A stretch of DNA of 64,000 bases from assembly GCF_024347415.1 (NCBI RefSeq), contig NZ_AP025477.1:434001-498000 (forward strand), read 5' to 3'. The notes below the pieces were generated by a model. The model worked only from the letters and a program-made list of their open reading frames with translations, ran no database searches and was not told where the DNA came from. The position numbers were made by a program, and so were the translations under genes. The DNA comes from Vibrio crassostreae (GTDB lineage Bacteria; Pseudomonadota; Gammaproteobacteria; Enterobacterales; Vibrionaceae). Numbering within the stretch: the stretch's first letter is position 1; each line of letters starts with the position of its first letter. Positions 29,146 through 38,459 of this stretch are shown here, piece after piece.

Positions 29146-31302
29146 CTATCGGATGTTGATGGTGTTATCTCTGCGGTCATACATGTCCGGTGTGGTATGT
29201 AAGCCACCTGCGTAACCTGCAGCTTCAAGTGTTTCTCTTACCTCACGAACATGCTCTGCGGTGACTGGTTCTTGCCTGTCTCCAAGATGCAATCGCACGA
29301 AGGTAATCAACTCAGCCAGTCTCTGATCCGACAATACATCTTCAAAACTTGCCATCGGCATGAAGTTTCTATCCTTGTCGAGATAGGTGGGTTGTAGGCC
29401 ACGTACGGTTACCGCAATGGTGTTGAATGGGTCGCTGTGCATGATAATACCGTTATTCAATAGAGTAGGGGCGATAGGGTCGCGACCCTTACCATCATCA
29501 CCATGACACGCCCCACAGGTTTGACGATACGTGGTGTAGATTTCAGCTGCGTAAGACTCTTCATCAAAGCCTTGAGGCTGTAACGGCACGGCATCGCTGC
29601 TAATGGTGTTGTTGATATCACCGCTCAGCAAGTAGTAGGACATAGACTCAATATCTTCACGCGTCATCAAGCTTAGGCTGTTTTTCACTACATCAGCCAT
29701 ACCCGCAAAAGCCGTACCTTTGTCTGAGTGACCTGTGTGTAAGAAATCGGTGAGTATTTTCTCATCCCAGCCGTCGATATAGAGCTCATTTGCGGTGATG
29801 TCAGGTGCGTTCCAACCGTCGATTAAGTTACCTTGGAAAATACGTTCTGGTATCAGTGCTTGGGCAATGTTTCGTGGCGTATGGCACTCCGAACAGTGAC
29901 CAAGTCCTGCGACCCAATATTTGCCTTGTTGCCACTTATCGACATTCTCAATTTCTCCTTTGAGCTCCTCTGGTACTTCATAATCAATAGGGTCGGTATC
30001 CATGAATACGATGTTCCAGCCAAGCAAACCTAAGCGAATATTGGATGGAAACATCATGCTGTTGTCATCATTGCGTCGTGGCACGGCGGTGATTGACTGC
30101 ATGTATTCCCATAAATCGACCATGTCTTGGTCGGTGAGGTATTGATAAGAGGTGTAAGGCATCGCTGGGTACAGGTAACCATTCTTACCTTTACCTGCGA
30201 CTAACGCAGCTCGGAAATCATCGAAGTTATAAGTCCCGATCCCTTCGGTGGTGTGTGGGGTTATGTTGGTTGAATACACGGTACCGAAAGGGGTCACAAA
30301 CGGTAGGCCGCCAGCAAAGGGTTCGCCACCTTCTGCACTATGACAAGCTACACAGTCACCGGCATAAGCGAGATATTCTCCGCGCTCAACAGATGATGCT
30401 TTCAAACTCGCGAGCCTTTGTTGCTCTACTTCACCAGCGTGTCGGATATAAGCCCCAAGCGCGAGTATTTCGTTCTCGCTGAGCTGCTCATCAAACGCAG
30501 GCATTAGATTGTTCAAACCGTAATTGATGGTGTGCTGAATCTCTTCAATACTGCCCCCGTGTAGCCAAGTATCATCGGAAAGGTCAGGTACTCCAATCGC
30601 TGGGTTGGCGACCGTACCATCGGCATGGCAAGACGAACAATATTTGGCGAATAAGGTCTTACCGAGTTTGACCTTAACCTCAGGCACATCGGTATGACGC
30701 TGGTTAAGAGACGCTAGATAGTAAGATACCTTTGCCACTTCATCCGGGCGCATGATTTCGCTCCAACCTGGCATCGCACCATTTCGCCCTTTGGCAATGG
30801 AATGGATCACAGCCTCATCACTACCGCCATATAACCAATCTTGGTCGATAAGGTTAGGGAAGTGTTTCTGGCCTTGTGCATTGTCTCGGTGACACGCCGC
30901 ACAGTGAGTTTGGAATAGTATCTGACCGCTGTTCACGATCTCAGGAACTGCAGCTAATCCCTCTAACGTGGTTTCACTGGTTTGTGCAAATTGCTCATTG
31001 AGAGTGGTGGATGGTGAACTGAGCTTGTCATCGCTCTGCTCCCAATCGACTAAGCCTTTCCACTCACCAAGCCCAGGGTAGAGCACCAAGTAGCCTGCAG
31101 AGAGTAAGAAGGCTACCGCATAACTGACAAACAGCAGTTTAGGTGGCGGCGCGTCTTTCTCTTCAATGCCATCAAAGGTGCCAATGGTGTGGTCGTGATC
31201 GGCCTTGTGATTGCTACGCCAGTATTTAACGACAACAGACACCATCAGAACAAAGAAAATTAAGGTTAATAATACCGCCCATAGATTCCAAAATGTGCTC
31301 AT
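29146..31302 (-). CDS. ccoP: Cytochrome cbb3 oxidase subunit CcoP, pentahaem fusion form
   Basis: Membrane-anchored cytochrome c subunit of a cbb3 terminal oxidase. Two N-terminal membrane helices (about residues 6-27 and 56-76) are followed by five CXXCH haem motifs at 134-138, 222-226, 317-321, 470-474 and 596-600. Usual CcoP has two haems and about 300 residues. Here the first 300 residues match that plan. The remaining 400 or so resemble the trihaem cytochrome subunit of alcohol or gluconate dehydrogenases (YLAYAGDCVACH, TNITPH, GHCSECHTPRN). It overlaps ccoO by 4 bases. The fusion implies a built-in electron donor module. Confidence 0.9.
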   Translation of the reverse strand: MSTFWNLWAVLLTLIFFVLMVSVVVKYWRSNHKADHDHTIGTFDGIEEKDAPPPKLLFVSYAVAFLLSAGYLVLYPGLGEWKGLVDWEQSDDKLSSPSTTLNEQFAQTSETTLEGLAAVPEIVNSGQILFQTHCAACHRDNAQGQKHFPNLIDQDWLYGGSDEAVIHSIAKGRNGAMPGWSEIMRPDEVAKVSYYLASLNQRHTDVPEVKVKLGKTLFAKYCSSCHADGTVANPAIGVPDLSDDTWLHGGSIEEIQHTINYGLNNLMPAFDEQLSENEILALGAYIRHAGEVEQQRLASLKASSVERGEYLAYAGDCVACHSAEGGEPFAGGLPFVTPFGTVYSTNITPHTTEGIGTYNFDDFRAALVAGKGKNGYLYPAMPYTSYQYLTDQDMVDLWEYMQSITAVPRRNDDNSMMFPSNIRLGLLGWNIVFMDTDPIDYEVPEELKGEIENVDKWQQGKYWVAGLGHCSECHTPRNIAQALIPERIFQGNLIDGWNAPDITANELYIDGWDEKILTDFLHTGHSDKGTAFAGMADVVKNSLSLMTREDIESMSYYLLSGDINNTISSDAVPLQPQGFDEESYAAEIYTTYRQTCGACHGDDGKGRDPIAPTLLNNGIIMHSDPFNTIAVTVRGLQPTYLDKDRNFMPMASFEDVLSDQRLAELITFVRLHLGDRQEPVTAEHVREVRETLEAAGYAGGLHTTPDMYDRRDNTINIR

Positions 31303-31913
31303 TGTGATACCTCCTGCGACGTATCTTTACCAAGGCTTTGAAGGTAACGAATTAGCGCTTCACCTTTGGTTTTGCCTCTTACTTGCAATCTCGCATCGCC
31401 AATCTCTTTGTCGGTATAAGGCACACCCAGCGTGCGCAAGGCTTCCATTTTGGCGCTGATATCATCTCCAGTCAGAGTTTGCTCAAACAGCCACGGGTAA
31501 GAGGGCATGATAGAGGTAGGGACAACTCTGCGAGGGTTTACGAGGTGAATGACATGCCATTGGTCAGAATACTTTCTACCTAAATTGGTTAAGTCTGGGC
31601 CTGTACGTTTTGAACCCCATAAGTTTGGAAACTCATAGATATCATCCGCTTCTTTATTCGGGCGACCATTACGTTTAACTTCTGGTTCTAGAGGGCGAAC
31701 CATCTGAGTGTGACAAACATGGCAGCCTTCGCTGATGTAGATATCTCGACCTGCTAACTCAATAGGTGTCAGAGGCATCGCTAAGCTGCCTTTGGCAATA
31801 TCATCTCCACGGACAATGCTTGGTACTACCCAAACTAATAAAGAGAAGGAGGCGACAACAACGGTGGTCAAAATTAAAATGACGATTGAATGTGTAAAGT
31901 CTTTACTCATCAC
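31299..31913 (-). CDS. ccoO: Cytochrome cbb3 oxidase subunit CcoO
   Basis: Monohaem cytochrome c subunit of the oxidase. The 204-residue protein has one N-terminal membrane helix and a single haem motif CHVCH at residues 64-68, followed by TQMVRPLEPE, the CcoO signature. It begins directly after ccoN (adjacent bases) and overlaps ccoP by 4, so all three are translationally linked. The length is typical. Confidence 0.94.
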   Translation of the reverse strand: MMSKDFTHSIVILILTTVVVASFSLLVWVVPSIVRGDDIAKGSLAMPLTPIELAGRDIYISEGCHVCHTQMVRPLEPEVKRNGRPNKEADDIYEFPNLWGSKRTGPDLTNLGRKYSDQWHVIHLVNPRRVVPTSIMPSYPWLFEQTLTGDDISAKMEALRTLGVPYTDKEIGDARLQVRGKTKGEALIRYLQSLGKDTSQEVSQ

Positions 31914-33338
31914 TTAAGCCCCCTCATTAATGGTGTGTTTAGCGTCATGTACGGTTGGCATACGAACCGTTTTGTACAAGTTGAATGCCATTAAGAACAA
32001 TCCAAGGACGAACAGCGCGCCACCAAAGAATCGTAAGAACAACCAAGGTGCTTTGAAGTCCATTGCCTCTACAAAACTGTAAATCAGTTCGCCATTTTCA
32101 TTTTGAGCGAGCCACATATAACCTTCACCGATGCCTGCTACCCAAAGTGCTATTGCATAAAGAGCGACGCCGGCATGAGCGAGCCAGAAGTGCCACTTAA
32201 TCAGTCGTGGCGACCAAAGATCGGTTTGGCCCCATAAGCGTGGAATGAAGTAGTAAAAGACGGCTATCCCTGACATCCCAACCCATCCAAGTGCGGCGGA
32301 ATGTACGTGACCGATAATCCATTCGGTGTTGTGTGCCACCATGTTGAACCAACGAATGGCAAGTAGTGGACCTTCGAATGTCGCTAAGCAGTAATACAGA
32401 ATCGCTGAGAAGAAGAATAAAAGAATGTAGTCGGATTTCAGCTTTTCTTTGTTTTGTAGCAGGGTCATTGCGCTATTGAACGCACCAGCCCACGAAGGGA
32501 GCCATAGGATCAACGACATCACGATTCCGATGTTCTGAATCCAGATCGGAACGGAAGAGTAAACGAGATGGTGTGTCCCGGCCCATGTGTAGAAGCCGAC
32601 CAAGCCCCAGAAGTGGATCACAGACAAGCGGTACGAATAGATAGGTCGATCCGCCGCTTTGGGTATGAAATAGTAATTCATACCAATGATACCCGCGGTC
32701 AGTAGGAAACCGACGGCATTGTGTCCCCACCACCACTGAACAATCGCATCTTGAGCGCCTGCAAATACAGAGTAGGACTTCATCGCTAGCACTGGTATCG
32801 CGAGGTTGTTGACGATGAAAATCATGGCAACGACGATGATGAAAGCCGCAAAGAACCAGTTTGCCACGAAGATATGGCTGACCTTCCGCTTAGCAAGCGT
32901 GCCAAAGAACAACACTGCATAAAGCACCCAAACCAGTACAATCATTAAGTCGATTGGCCATTCAAGCTCCGCATACTCTTTTGAAGTAGTGTGGCCTGCG
33001 GGTAAGGAAATGACTGCAAGCAACAGGATGAATTGCCAGCCCCAAAATACCATCCATGAAAGGCTTTTATTGAACAAGTCACAGTGGCCCGTTCGTTGGG
33101 CTATATACAAAGAAGTACCCATTAAAATATTCACGACGAAGCCGTATATCACACCAGAGGTATGTAGCGGGCGCAGTCGACCAAATTGGAAATATTGGGA
33201 ATCAAAGTTTAAGACTGGCCAATATAATTGCGCGGCGAGAATCACGCCGATGATCATACCTACAATCGCCCACACTAAGGATGCGACGATGAAGTACTTC
33301 ACGACCTTAATGCTGTATTGCGTTGTCACTTGTTCCAT
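31914..33338 (-). CDS. ccoN: Cytochrome cbb3 oxidase catalytic subunit CcoN
   Basis: Catalytic haem-copper subunit with 12 membrane helices and 474 residues. Visible ligands include the histidine in LRPLHTSGVIYGF, the WWWGHNAVGF histidine near CuB, the His-His pair in AGTHHLVYSS and the GHVHSAALGW histidines that hold the haems. No ccoQ follows. The enzyme would reduce oxygen with high affinity while pumping protons. The operon is headed by a small cytochrome c. Confidence 0.95.
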   Translation of the reverse strand: MEQVTTQYSIKVVKYFIVASLVWAIVGMIIGVILAAQLYWPVLNFDSQYFQFGRLRPLHTSGVIYGFVVNILMGTSLYIAQRTGHCDLFNKSLSWMVFWGWQFILLLAVISLPAGHTTSKEYAELEWPIDLMIVLVWVLYAVLFFGTLAKRKVSHIFVANWFFAAFIIVVAMIFIVNNLAIPVLAMKSYSVFAGAQDAIVQWWWGHNAVGFLLTAGIIGMNYYFIPKAADRPIYSYRLSVIHFWGLVGFYTWAGTHHLVYSSVPIWIQNIGIVMSLILWLPSWAGAFNSAMTLLQNKEKLKSDYILLFFFSAILYYCLATFEGPLLAIRWFNMVAHNTEWIIGHVHSAALGWVGMSGIAVFYYFIPRLWGQTDLWSPRLIKWHFWLAHAGVALYAIALWVAGIGEGYMWLAQNENGELIYSFVEAMDFKAPWLFLRFFGGALFVLGLFLMAFNLYKTVRMPTVHDAKHTINEGA

Positions 33339-33381
33339 AACAAGGCTCCTTGCCTAGAGGTTTTGAACCGCTGACTGAATT

Positions 33382-33768
33382 TTATTCGCTGACTTCGTTT
33401 GAATCGCCGAGCGAGCTTGAATCATTGCCCAGCATTGAATAGAAATAGGAAATATCACGGATATCTTGGTCTGAAAGCGTGTCTGCCTGCTGCTGCATGA
33501 GAACCGCCAAGCCACTGGTCCTTTCACGTGTCTGGTAATCTTTCAGTGAAGAGATTAGGTAACCCACTTTTTGGCCGCGAAGGTTGGGGTAAGGGTCTTG
33601 TGTAGAAATACCATCAACGCCATGACAGGTCATACACACTTTGGCTTTTTGCTTACCCAATTCGAATTGCTCTTGATCAACTTCAGCAGAAACAGGAAAC
33701 ATGACCAGCGTCATTACTAAGGTAGAAAGTGTCGTCATGGGGTTAAATTTTCGCTTGTATAAACTCAT
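33382..33768 (-). CDS. Periplasmic monohaem cytochrome c, first gene of the cbb3 operon
   Basis: A small class I cytochrome c of 128 residues with a signal peptide ending near VSAEVD and one haem motif CMTCH at residues 45-49. The downstream segment (DPYPNLRGQKVGYLISSLKD) fits the cytochrome c4/c5-like group. It lies 43 bases before ccoN and in the same direction. It probably passes electrons to the oxidase. An ATG at codon 11 would give a shorter signal peptide. Confidence 0.85.
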   Translation of the reverse strand: MSLYKRKFNPMTTLSTLVMTLVMFPVSAEVDQEQFELGKQKAKVCMTCHGVDGISTQDPYPNLRGQKVGYLISSLKDYQTRERTSGLAVLMQQQADTLSDQDIRDISYFYSMLGNDSSSLGDSNEVSE

Positions 33769-34203
33769 TATCGATTCCCTTGATTATGAAGTGAGTAAGC
33801 TTTCTAAGAGCGACGCTCGATATCGGCTGGCGTAATATGAAGCGACAGATACCAGATAAACAGGCTCTTAAAACTGCTTACGTTCGATTAAAGGTTATGC
33901 AGCGACAGGCATTCTCGCTACTTGCTGACTCATTTTTATTGTCAATTTTATTGGGCACTACGTATTCAGTGGCTGGATTGGATTACTCAAGGTGTTTAAA
34001 AAGCAGAGATTTCTACTAAATAAACGTGAGCCAATGATTATCTGGGAAGGAGCAAAGGTTGTGTTCGCGCTGGATTATAAGGTTGAAATGTTATTTAGTC
34101 AGGGTTGAGTTGTACGAATGAAAAATAAGGCAATGTCTAAGCAAGTCAAATGCCTAATATGGACTAAACTCAGATGAGTGACCTTTTTAAAACGGAGTTT
34201 AAA
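33769..34203. other. Divergent intergenic region between the cbb3 operon and the SUOX-like gene
   Basis: About 435 bases without a convincing gene. I found no FNR box (TTGAT-N4-ATCAA). A perfect 11-base palindrome GAGCGACGCTC is at 33808-33818, about 40 bases upstream of the cytochrome gene, but it may be chance. Confidence 0.5.
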
Positions 34204-34659
34204 ATGAGAATTGCACTGTTGTTCATGCTTTCATTGTGTTCATTTTCTATTTTCGCCACATCGCAACTCACCGTATTTGACCATCTAGGTCAAAAGCACC
34301 AGTTAAGCCGAGAGCAACTGTTACAACTTCCCCAACAAGAGATTATTACATCATTACCTTGGGTGGATGGAGAGCTAGTCTATAGCGGAGTGACCTTGCA
34401 AACAGTACTTGAAACCATGGACTTACCTATTGCATCTCAGGTAACTTTCGTAGCATTGAATGACTATAAAATTGCGGTGCCCAAGGAAGATTTTTACGAT
34501 TACCAACCGATCATTGCGATAAAACAAAATGGTCAATTTATGTCGGTTAGAGATAAAGGGCCCTATTGGTTGATATATCCATTGTCTTCGACGCCTGATA
34601 TTGATAATACAGACTTCCATGCCAAGATGATCTGGCAGATACGCGATATCCACCTATAG
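34204..34659 (+). CDS. Periplasmic SUOX-fold-like protein
   Basis: A 151-residue exported protein. The signal peptide is MRIALLFMLSLCSFSIFA. The mature part (LTVFDHLGQKHQLSREQLLQ, then LVYSGVTLQTVLETM and DKGPYWLIYPLS) resembles small molybdopterin-oxidoreductase-fold proteins that lack the cofactor cysteine. I chose the ATG at 34204 because GGAG lies 6 bases before it and it starts the signal peptide. An upstream ATG at 34174 would bury it. It is 9 bases from a membrane GGDEF protein, so a sensory-partner role is likely but unproven. Confidence 0.75.
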   Translation: MRIALLFMLSLCSFSIFATSQLTVFDHLGQKHQLSREQLLQLPQQEIITSLPWVDGELVYSGVTLQTVLETMDLPIASQVTFVALNDYKIAVPKEDFYDYQPIIAIKQNGQFMSVRDKGPYWLIYPLSSTPDIDNTDFHAKMIWQIRDIHL

Positions 34660-34668
34660 AGGTTCTCT

Positions 34669-35694
34669 ATGAAAAAGCTGTTGTCGTTGACTGCCATTAA
34701 GGTCGTCGTGTTATCTTTGGCTGCGGTGGTGCTCACCGTTAATATTTACAGTGTCACTCGCATTAACGACATCAACAAAAGCTTTTCGACTCGACAAAAT
34801 GAAGCCACCTGGTTTGTTTTCCAGTTAGTAAAGGAATATGCCAATTTTCTGATGGTAAGTCGTTCCGAAACTATCGATTACGATGAGTTATGGCTAGCGT
34901 ACGATATTACGTGGAGTCGTTTTGATATATTGATTAACAGCACTGAATCTTCCAATTTCATTAAGTCAGCAAATTTTAAGCCTTATTTCACTTCGGAGTT
35001 TGATAAATTTAAGAGCTTGGAATCATCGATAAAATTGGTCAGTGAAGGATTATTACCCAAGGAGTCATTACAGAAAAAGGTCGATATTTGCTACCACACA
35101 CTTGTAGATTTTATTAACGACAAGTTTCGCTTACAAAGCCCTGTGATTGAAGAAAATACTTCAATGGTTGATAACTTAGTTACCGTCCATCGAATCAGTA
35201 GCGTGTTTCTAGTTACTATCTTGCTGATTACCGGGGTTATTTTCTATGTGGATTTCTCTATCAAAAGAAAACTCTACTCTACGGATTTTATTACAGGGTT
35301 TCGTAATCGAATCTCATTGATGAAATTTGTGAAGAATAGCTACTCGAAAGACAACAACTTTGATCTCTATTTTGTCCGAATCAGAAACCTTACTGAAATT
35401 AATCAAAAATATGGTCTTGAATATGGCGATCTTGTAGTGAGTTCGGCAGCTAAGTCTCTGACTGCTAAGATACCAGAAAGCACCATTTCGTTTCGCAGTA
35501 GCGGAAGCCAGTTTTTATTTTTTATTCCTGACCATTTGTACGCGAGTGATGAAATTCAGGAGAAATTTAACGACGTGCTCAGTGATTACATCTCGGCAGG
35601 TAACCTAGAGTTGATGATTGACGCCGTAGTCAGGCATAAGAAAAACATAAGCTCCAAAGATATGATGGAGTTACTGACCTCGATGCAAGGCTAA
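34669..35694 (+). CDS. Membrane protein with degenerate GGDEF domain
   Basis: A 341-residue protein with a membrane helix at about 7-28, a periplasmic domain of about 145 residues, a second helix near 175-198 and a C-terminal GGDEF-like domain. The active-site motif, normally R-x-G-G-D-E-F, is RSSGSQF. The metal-binding acids are therefore gone and cyclase activity is not expected. It may bind c-di-GMP or GTP, or signal by contact. It is in an operon with the SUOX-like periplasmic protein, which could be its input partner. Confidence 0.82.
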   Translation: MKKLLSLTAIKVVVLSLAAVVLTVNIYSVTRINDINKSFSTRQNEATWFVFQLVKEYANFLMVSRSETIDYDELWLAYDITWSRFDILINSTESSNFIKSANFKPYFTSEFDKFKSLESSIKLVSEGLLPKESLQKKVDICYHTLVDFINDKFRLQSPVIEENTSMVDNLVTVHRISSVFLVTILLITGVIFYVDFSIKRKLYSTDFITGFRNRISLMKFVKNSYSKDNNFDLYFVRIRNLTEINQKYGLEYGDLVVSSAAKSLTAKIPESTISFRSSGSQFLFFIPDHLYASDEIQEKFNDVLSDYISAGNLELMIDAVVRHKKNISSKDMMELLTSMQG

Positions 35695-36023
35695 GCTTCT
35701 TATATGGCTTAGTCTCGTTTTTATCCCTCCCTACTGATACCTCTCATCTTATTGGCACTTGTATGTCTACGTTAAGAGCCTTAATGAAGCTAACCAAGCT
35801 AAATTTATTAGCTTGGTTAGCTTACGTACTAACTTGTTACCCTCATTAATATGTTGGCTTATGAGCAAGAAGGGGGCTTCATTTGTTTATTCGGGCTTGT
35901 CGATAGGAACTGTTAGTTCAAGCGTTTCGGTGAGTCTGTGCTTATTGCAGGAGGGTTATTCAGATGATAATGAAGCAGAGGTTTGGCCATGGTTGTTAAG
36001 TCATCGAGCTTACCGAAACACGA
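35695..36023. other. Intergenic region with a 16-base perfect hairpin
   Basis: A stretch of about 330 bases between the convergent GGDEF gene and the GGDEF-EAL gene. It contains the hairpin at 35787-35823. A 93-codon frame at 35759 runs through the hairpin and is not convincing. Confidence 0.5.
35787..35823. terminator. Perfect 16-base inverted repeat between convergent genes
   Basis: AAGCTAACCAAGCTAA (35787-35802) is exactly inverted at 35808-35823 with a 5-base spacer. It lies between genes pointing toward each other, so bidirectional termination is the simplest reading. A strong T run is absent. Confidence 0.6.
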
Positions 36024-38456
36024 CTATTGTTTCTGATTAAGTGAGACAATCCTATCGTTAGTGTTTGGTTCTAAAAGCGATTGTTGGTCTAGAATGGCTT
36101 GTGGATTATGGTCACGGACAAATTCAATAAACTCAATGTAAGTTAACGGTTGGCTGAAGAAATAGCCTTGAATGAGGTCACAGTTGGCTTTTCGAAGAAG
36201 ATGATACTGTTCAAGAGATTCGACTCCTTCACCTACAACGAAGGTGTTACAAGAGTGTCCTAAGTTAACCATGGATTCGACCATCTTGCGGTCAGCCTTA
36301 TCGTCGACGATATTATCGATAAAGCTCTTATCAATTTTAAGTTCGTCAACAGGGTAATGGAGAAGTTGGTTAAATGCTGTGTAACCCGTACCGAAGTCGT
36401 CAAGGGAAACTTTTAAACCTAAGCTTCTGATACTCTCAATGGTCTGCACCGTAAGTTTGCTGCTTTTAACGTAACTGGTTTCGGTAATCTCTATAATGAT
36501 ATTGCAAGGCGGAACTTTATAACGCTCGAGTACCTTCCGAACATTGTCGGCAAAGTTACGGTTGTAGAGTTCCATCGCCGAGATGTTAATGGACAAGGTG
36601 CCACTGTATTGGTGAATATCTGAAAGCTCTTTATAGCTCTTGATTGCGGAACTAATGACCCACATGTCGAGTTTGGATATCAAATTACTTTTCTCTGCGA
36701 CTGGAATGAACTCATCTGGTCCTGCCTTTATATCAAATAGAGCTGGGCAGCGAATCAGACATTCTGCTCCGTCAATCTGAAGTGTTTTAGCATTGAAAAT
36801 AGGCATAAAGCGAAGTTCAAAGTTGTCGCTCTCGCAGCACTCCAATAGTCTTTTTTCGATAACATCATGCCTTTCAAGTGAGTGGAGTAACTCTTCGCCA
36901 TAAACAATCCTGCTCTCCCCATCGCTGTGATTCTTAGCGTTAATCAACATCGCATCAATACATCGGTGCCATACCTCTTTAAATTTGGGGGTGTCGACAG
37001 GCAGAACGCCCGTTGCAATCGAGAGCCTAAACCCATAGTAATCGAGGAAAGTCGTTCCCGTAAGAGTGTGGTTAATGTTCTCAATTTCTTGGTTTATTGA
37101 CTGATGATCACTTATTTCTAATATGGCAATGAACTGGTTTCCTCCCAACCTTGCTACTGAATAGTCGCTGCAACTAAAGCCAAAAGAGGATTGTTGGTTC
37201 TGTAAGGTTTCTCTTAGTACTTTGGCTAGACTAACGAGCACATTGTCACCCACTTTAGCGCCATATAAATCATTGATTTTACGGAAATCGATAATATCCC
37301 AACAAACCAAGTAGCAGTTTGGGCGCATTGAACTTTTTATACGTACATCTAGGTGTCGAATGAACGAGCGTCGGTTGGCCAACTTTGTTAATTGATCGAA
37401 TTCAGCTTCAAATTTCAATTCCGTTAGTGAATCAATGTAAGCGTTCTTAAGACCATCGATCTCACTTTGACCAGATGAGCGTTTGAAATATCTAAGTTTG
37501 AGCCCGCCAATGGAGATCTCGTGTAACAAGTCTTTGAGTGGGCGAACTAATTGATAGCGGACGACCATGTGTACGATGAGCATGATTATGATTAATGTTG
37601 TCAAGCAACCAAGTAAGGTCTGCTGAGCGATAATGGACTTTTCTTGATTGAATTTTTTTTCTCGGATATTAACTTGGGCAAGGAAGTGACGGCTGTTCAT
37701 CTCAACTTTGATACGGTCTTTGGTTTGTTCAAACGACTTGATGACGAACTGCGTATTTTCGATATGTTCTGTGTTTGATGACGGTTCAATTAGTAGTTGC
37801 ATGTTGTCATCATCGTTGTATTTGTTGAGCAAATTAGACAACTGTTTTAATGGTCCGTCTGCAATTAATATATATCGATTCAGACTGTTGTTCGCGCGCT
37901 TGTCTTGCGGGACTAAATAAGGATCGATCGCGGTAACGTAAGCATATCTAAGCTCACCACTCACAGAGATATAGGAGAAACCTTCATAAGACAGTTCGTT
38001 TCTATTGATTAACGAGGTATAGATATCGAAGACTTTTTCATAGATGTTATCCGGGATTTTTAATCCCTCGAAAGGGTCTGATCGTAAAGTAGAAAGCGTT
38101 AACTTGAATTTAGGATCTACGACATAGATATTACGTTGACCAAATTGATTAACATGACTTTGGTTTAAGACTCGAAGCACTCTTTTCTCTAATAGAGATA
38201 GGGTGGTGTAGTCACCAGGGTTTTGAATATATCTCAAGAACTGTAGGGACGAACCAATATCTTTTACTAGTAAAGATAGGCCAAGTTGTTCGTACTCAGC
38301 GGCCACTAGAGCGGTGTTCACGTCGGACTGAACTTCGTCTAAGTACATATGTTTTACGTGGTTGGAGGCTAAGTTATAAGTAACCATCCCGCCCATTGCA
38401 AACACGAACAATAACGTGGGAATGAGTACAAAATAGAGCTTCTTTAATACTGACAT
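36024..38456 (-). CDS. MbaA-like membrane GGDEF-EAL protein
   Basis: An 810-residue c-di-GMP protein. It has an N-terminal membrane helix, a periplasmic domain of about 240 residues, a second helix near 275-300, then GGDEF and EAL domains. The GGDEF motif is degenerate (RLGGNQF). The EAL domain keeps most catalytic residues: ECLIRC at the EAL position, the Asn of NISAMEL, the Glu of IEITETS, the DDFGTGYTAF acids, the Lys of ELKIDKSFI and GEGVES. It is probably a phosphodiesterase. The gene begins 3 bases after a PotD-like periplasmic gene, the arrangement of the V. cholerae nspS-mbaA polyamine pathway. Whether it is the true orthologue or a paralogue is open. Confidence 0.85.
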   Translation of the reverse strand: MSVLKKLYFVLIPTLLFVFAMGGMVTYNLASNHVKHMYLDEVQSDVNTALVAAEYEQLGLSLLVKDIGSSLQFLRYIQNPGDYTTLSLLEKRVLRVLNQSHVNQFGQRNIYVVDPKFKLTLSTLRSDPFEGLKIPDNIYEKVFDIYTSLINRNELSYEGFSYISVSGELRYAYVTAIDPYLVPQDKRANNSLNRYILIADGPLKQLSNLLNKYNDDDNMQLLIEPSSNTEHIENTQFVIKSFEQTKDRIKVEMNSRHFLAQVNIREKKFNQEKSIIAQQTLLGCLTTLIIIMLIVHMVVRYQLVRPLKDLLHEISIGGLKLRYFKRSSGQSEIDGLKNAYIDSLTELKFEAEFDQLTKLANRRSFIRHLDVRIKSSMRPNCYLVCWDIIDFRKINDLYGAKVGDNVLVSLAKVLRETLQNQQSSFGFSCSDYSVARLGGNQFIAILEISDHQSINQEIENINHTLTGTTFLDYYGFRLSIATGVLPVDTPKFKEVWHRCIDAMLINAKNHSDGESRIVYGEELLHSLERHDVIEKRLLECCESDNFELRFMPIFNAKTLQIDGAECLIRCPALFDIKAGPDEFIPVAEKSNLISKLDMWVISSAIKSYKELSDIHQYSGTLSINISAMELYNRNFADNVRKVLERYKVPPCNIIIEITETSYVKSSKLTVQTIESIRSLGLKVSLDDFGTGYTAFNQLLHYPVDELKIDKSFIDNIVDDKADRKMVESMVNLGHSCNTFVVGEGVESLEQYHLLRKANCDLIQGYFFSQPLTYIEFIEFVRDHNPQAILDQQSLLEPNTNDRIVSLNQKQ

Positions 38457-38459
38457 TAA

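Noticed and set aside
33769..33830. FNR or ArcA site for the cbb3 operon
   Set aside because: I looked for TTGAT-N4-ATCAA and found no acceptable match.
33837..34019. 60-codon frame on the plus strand between the cbb3 operon and the SUOX-like gene
   Set aside because: No ribosome site and no recognisable protein features; it lies in a promoter gap.
35759..36040. 93-codon frame on the plus strand
   Set aside because: It runs through the perfect hairpin, overlaps the end of the GGDEF-EAL gene and has no ribosome site.
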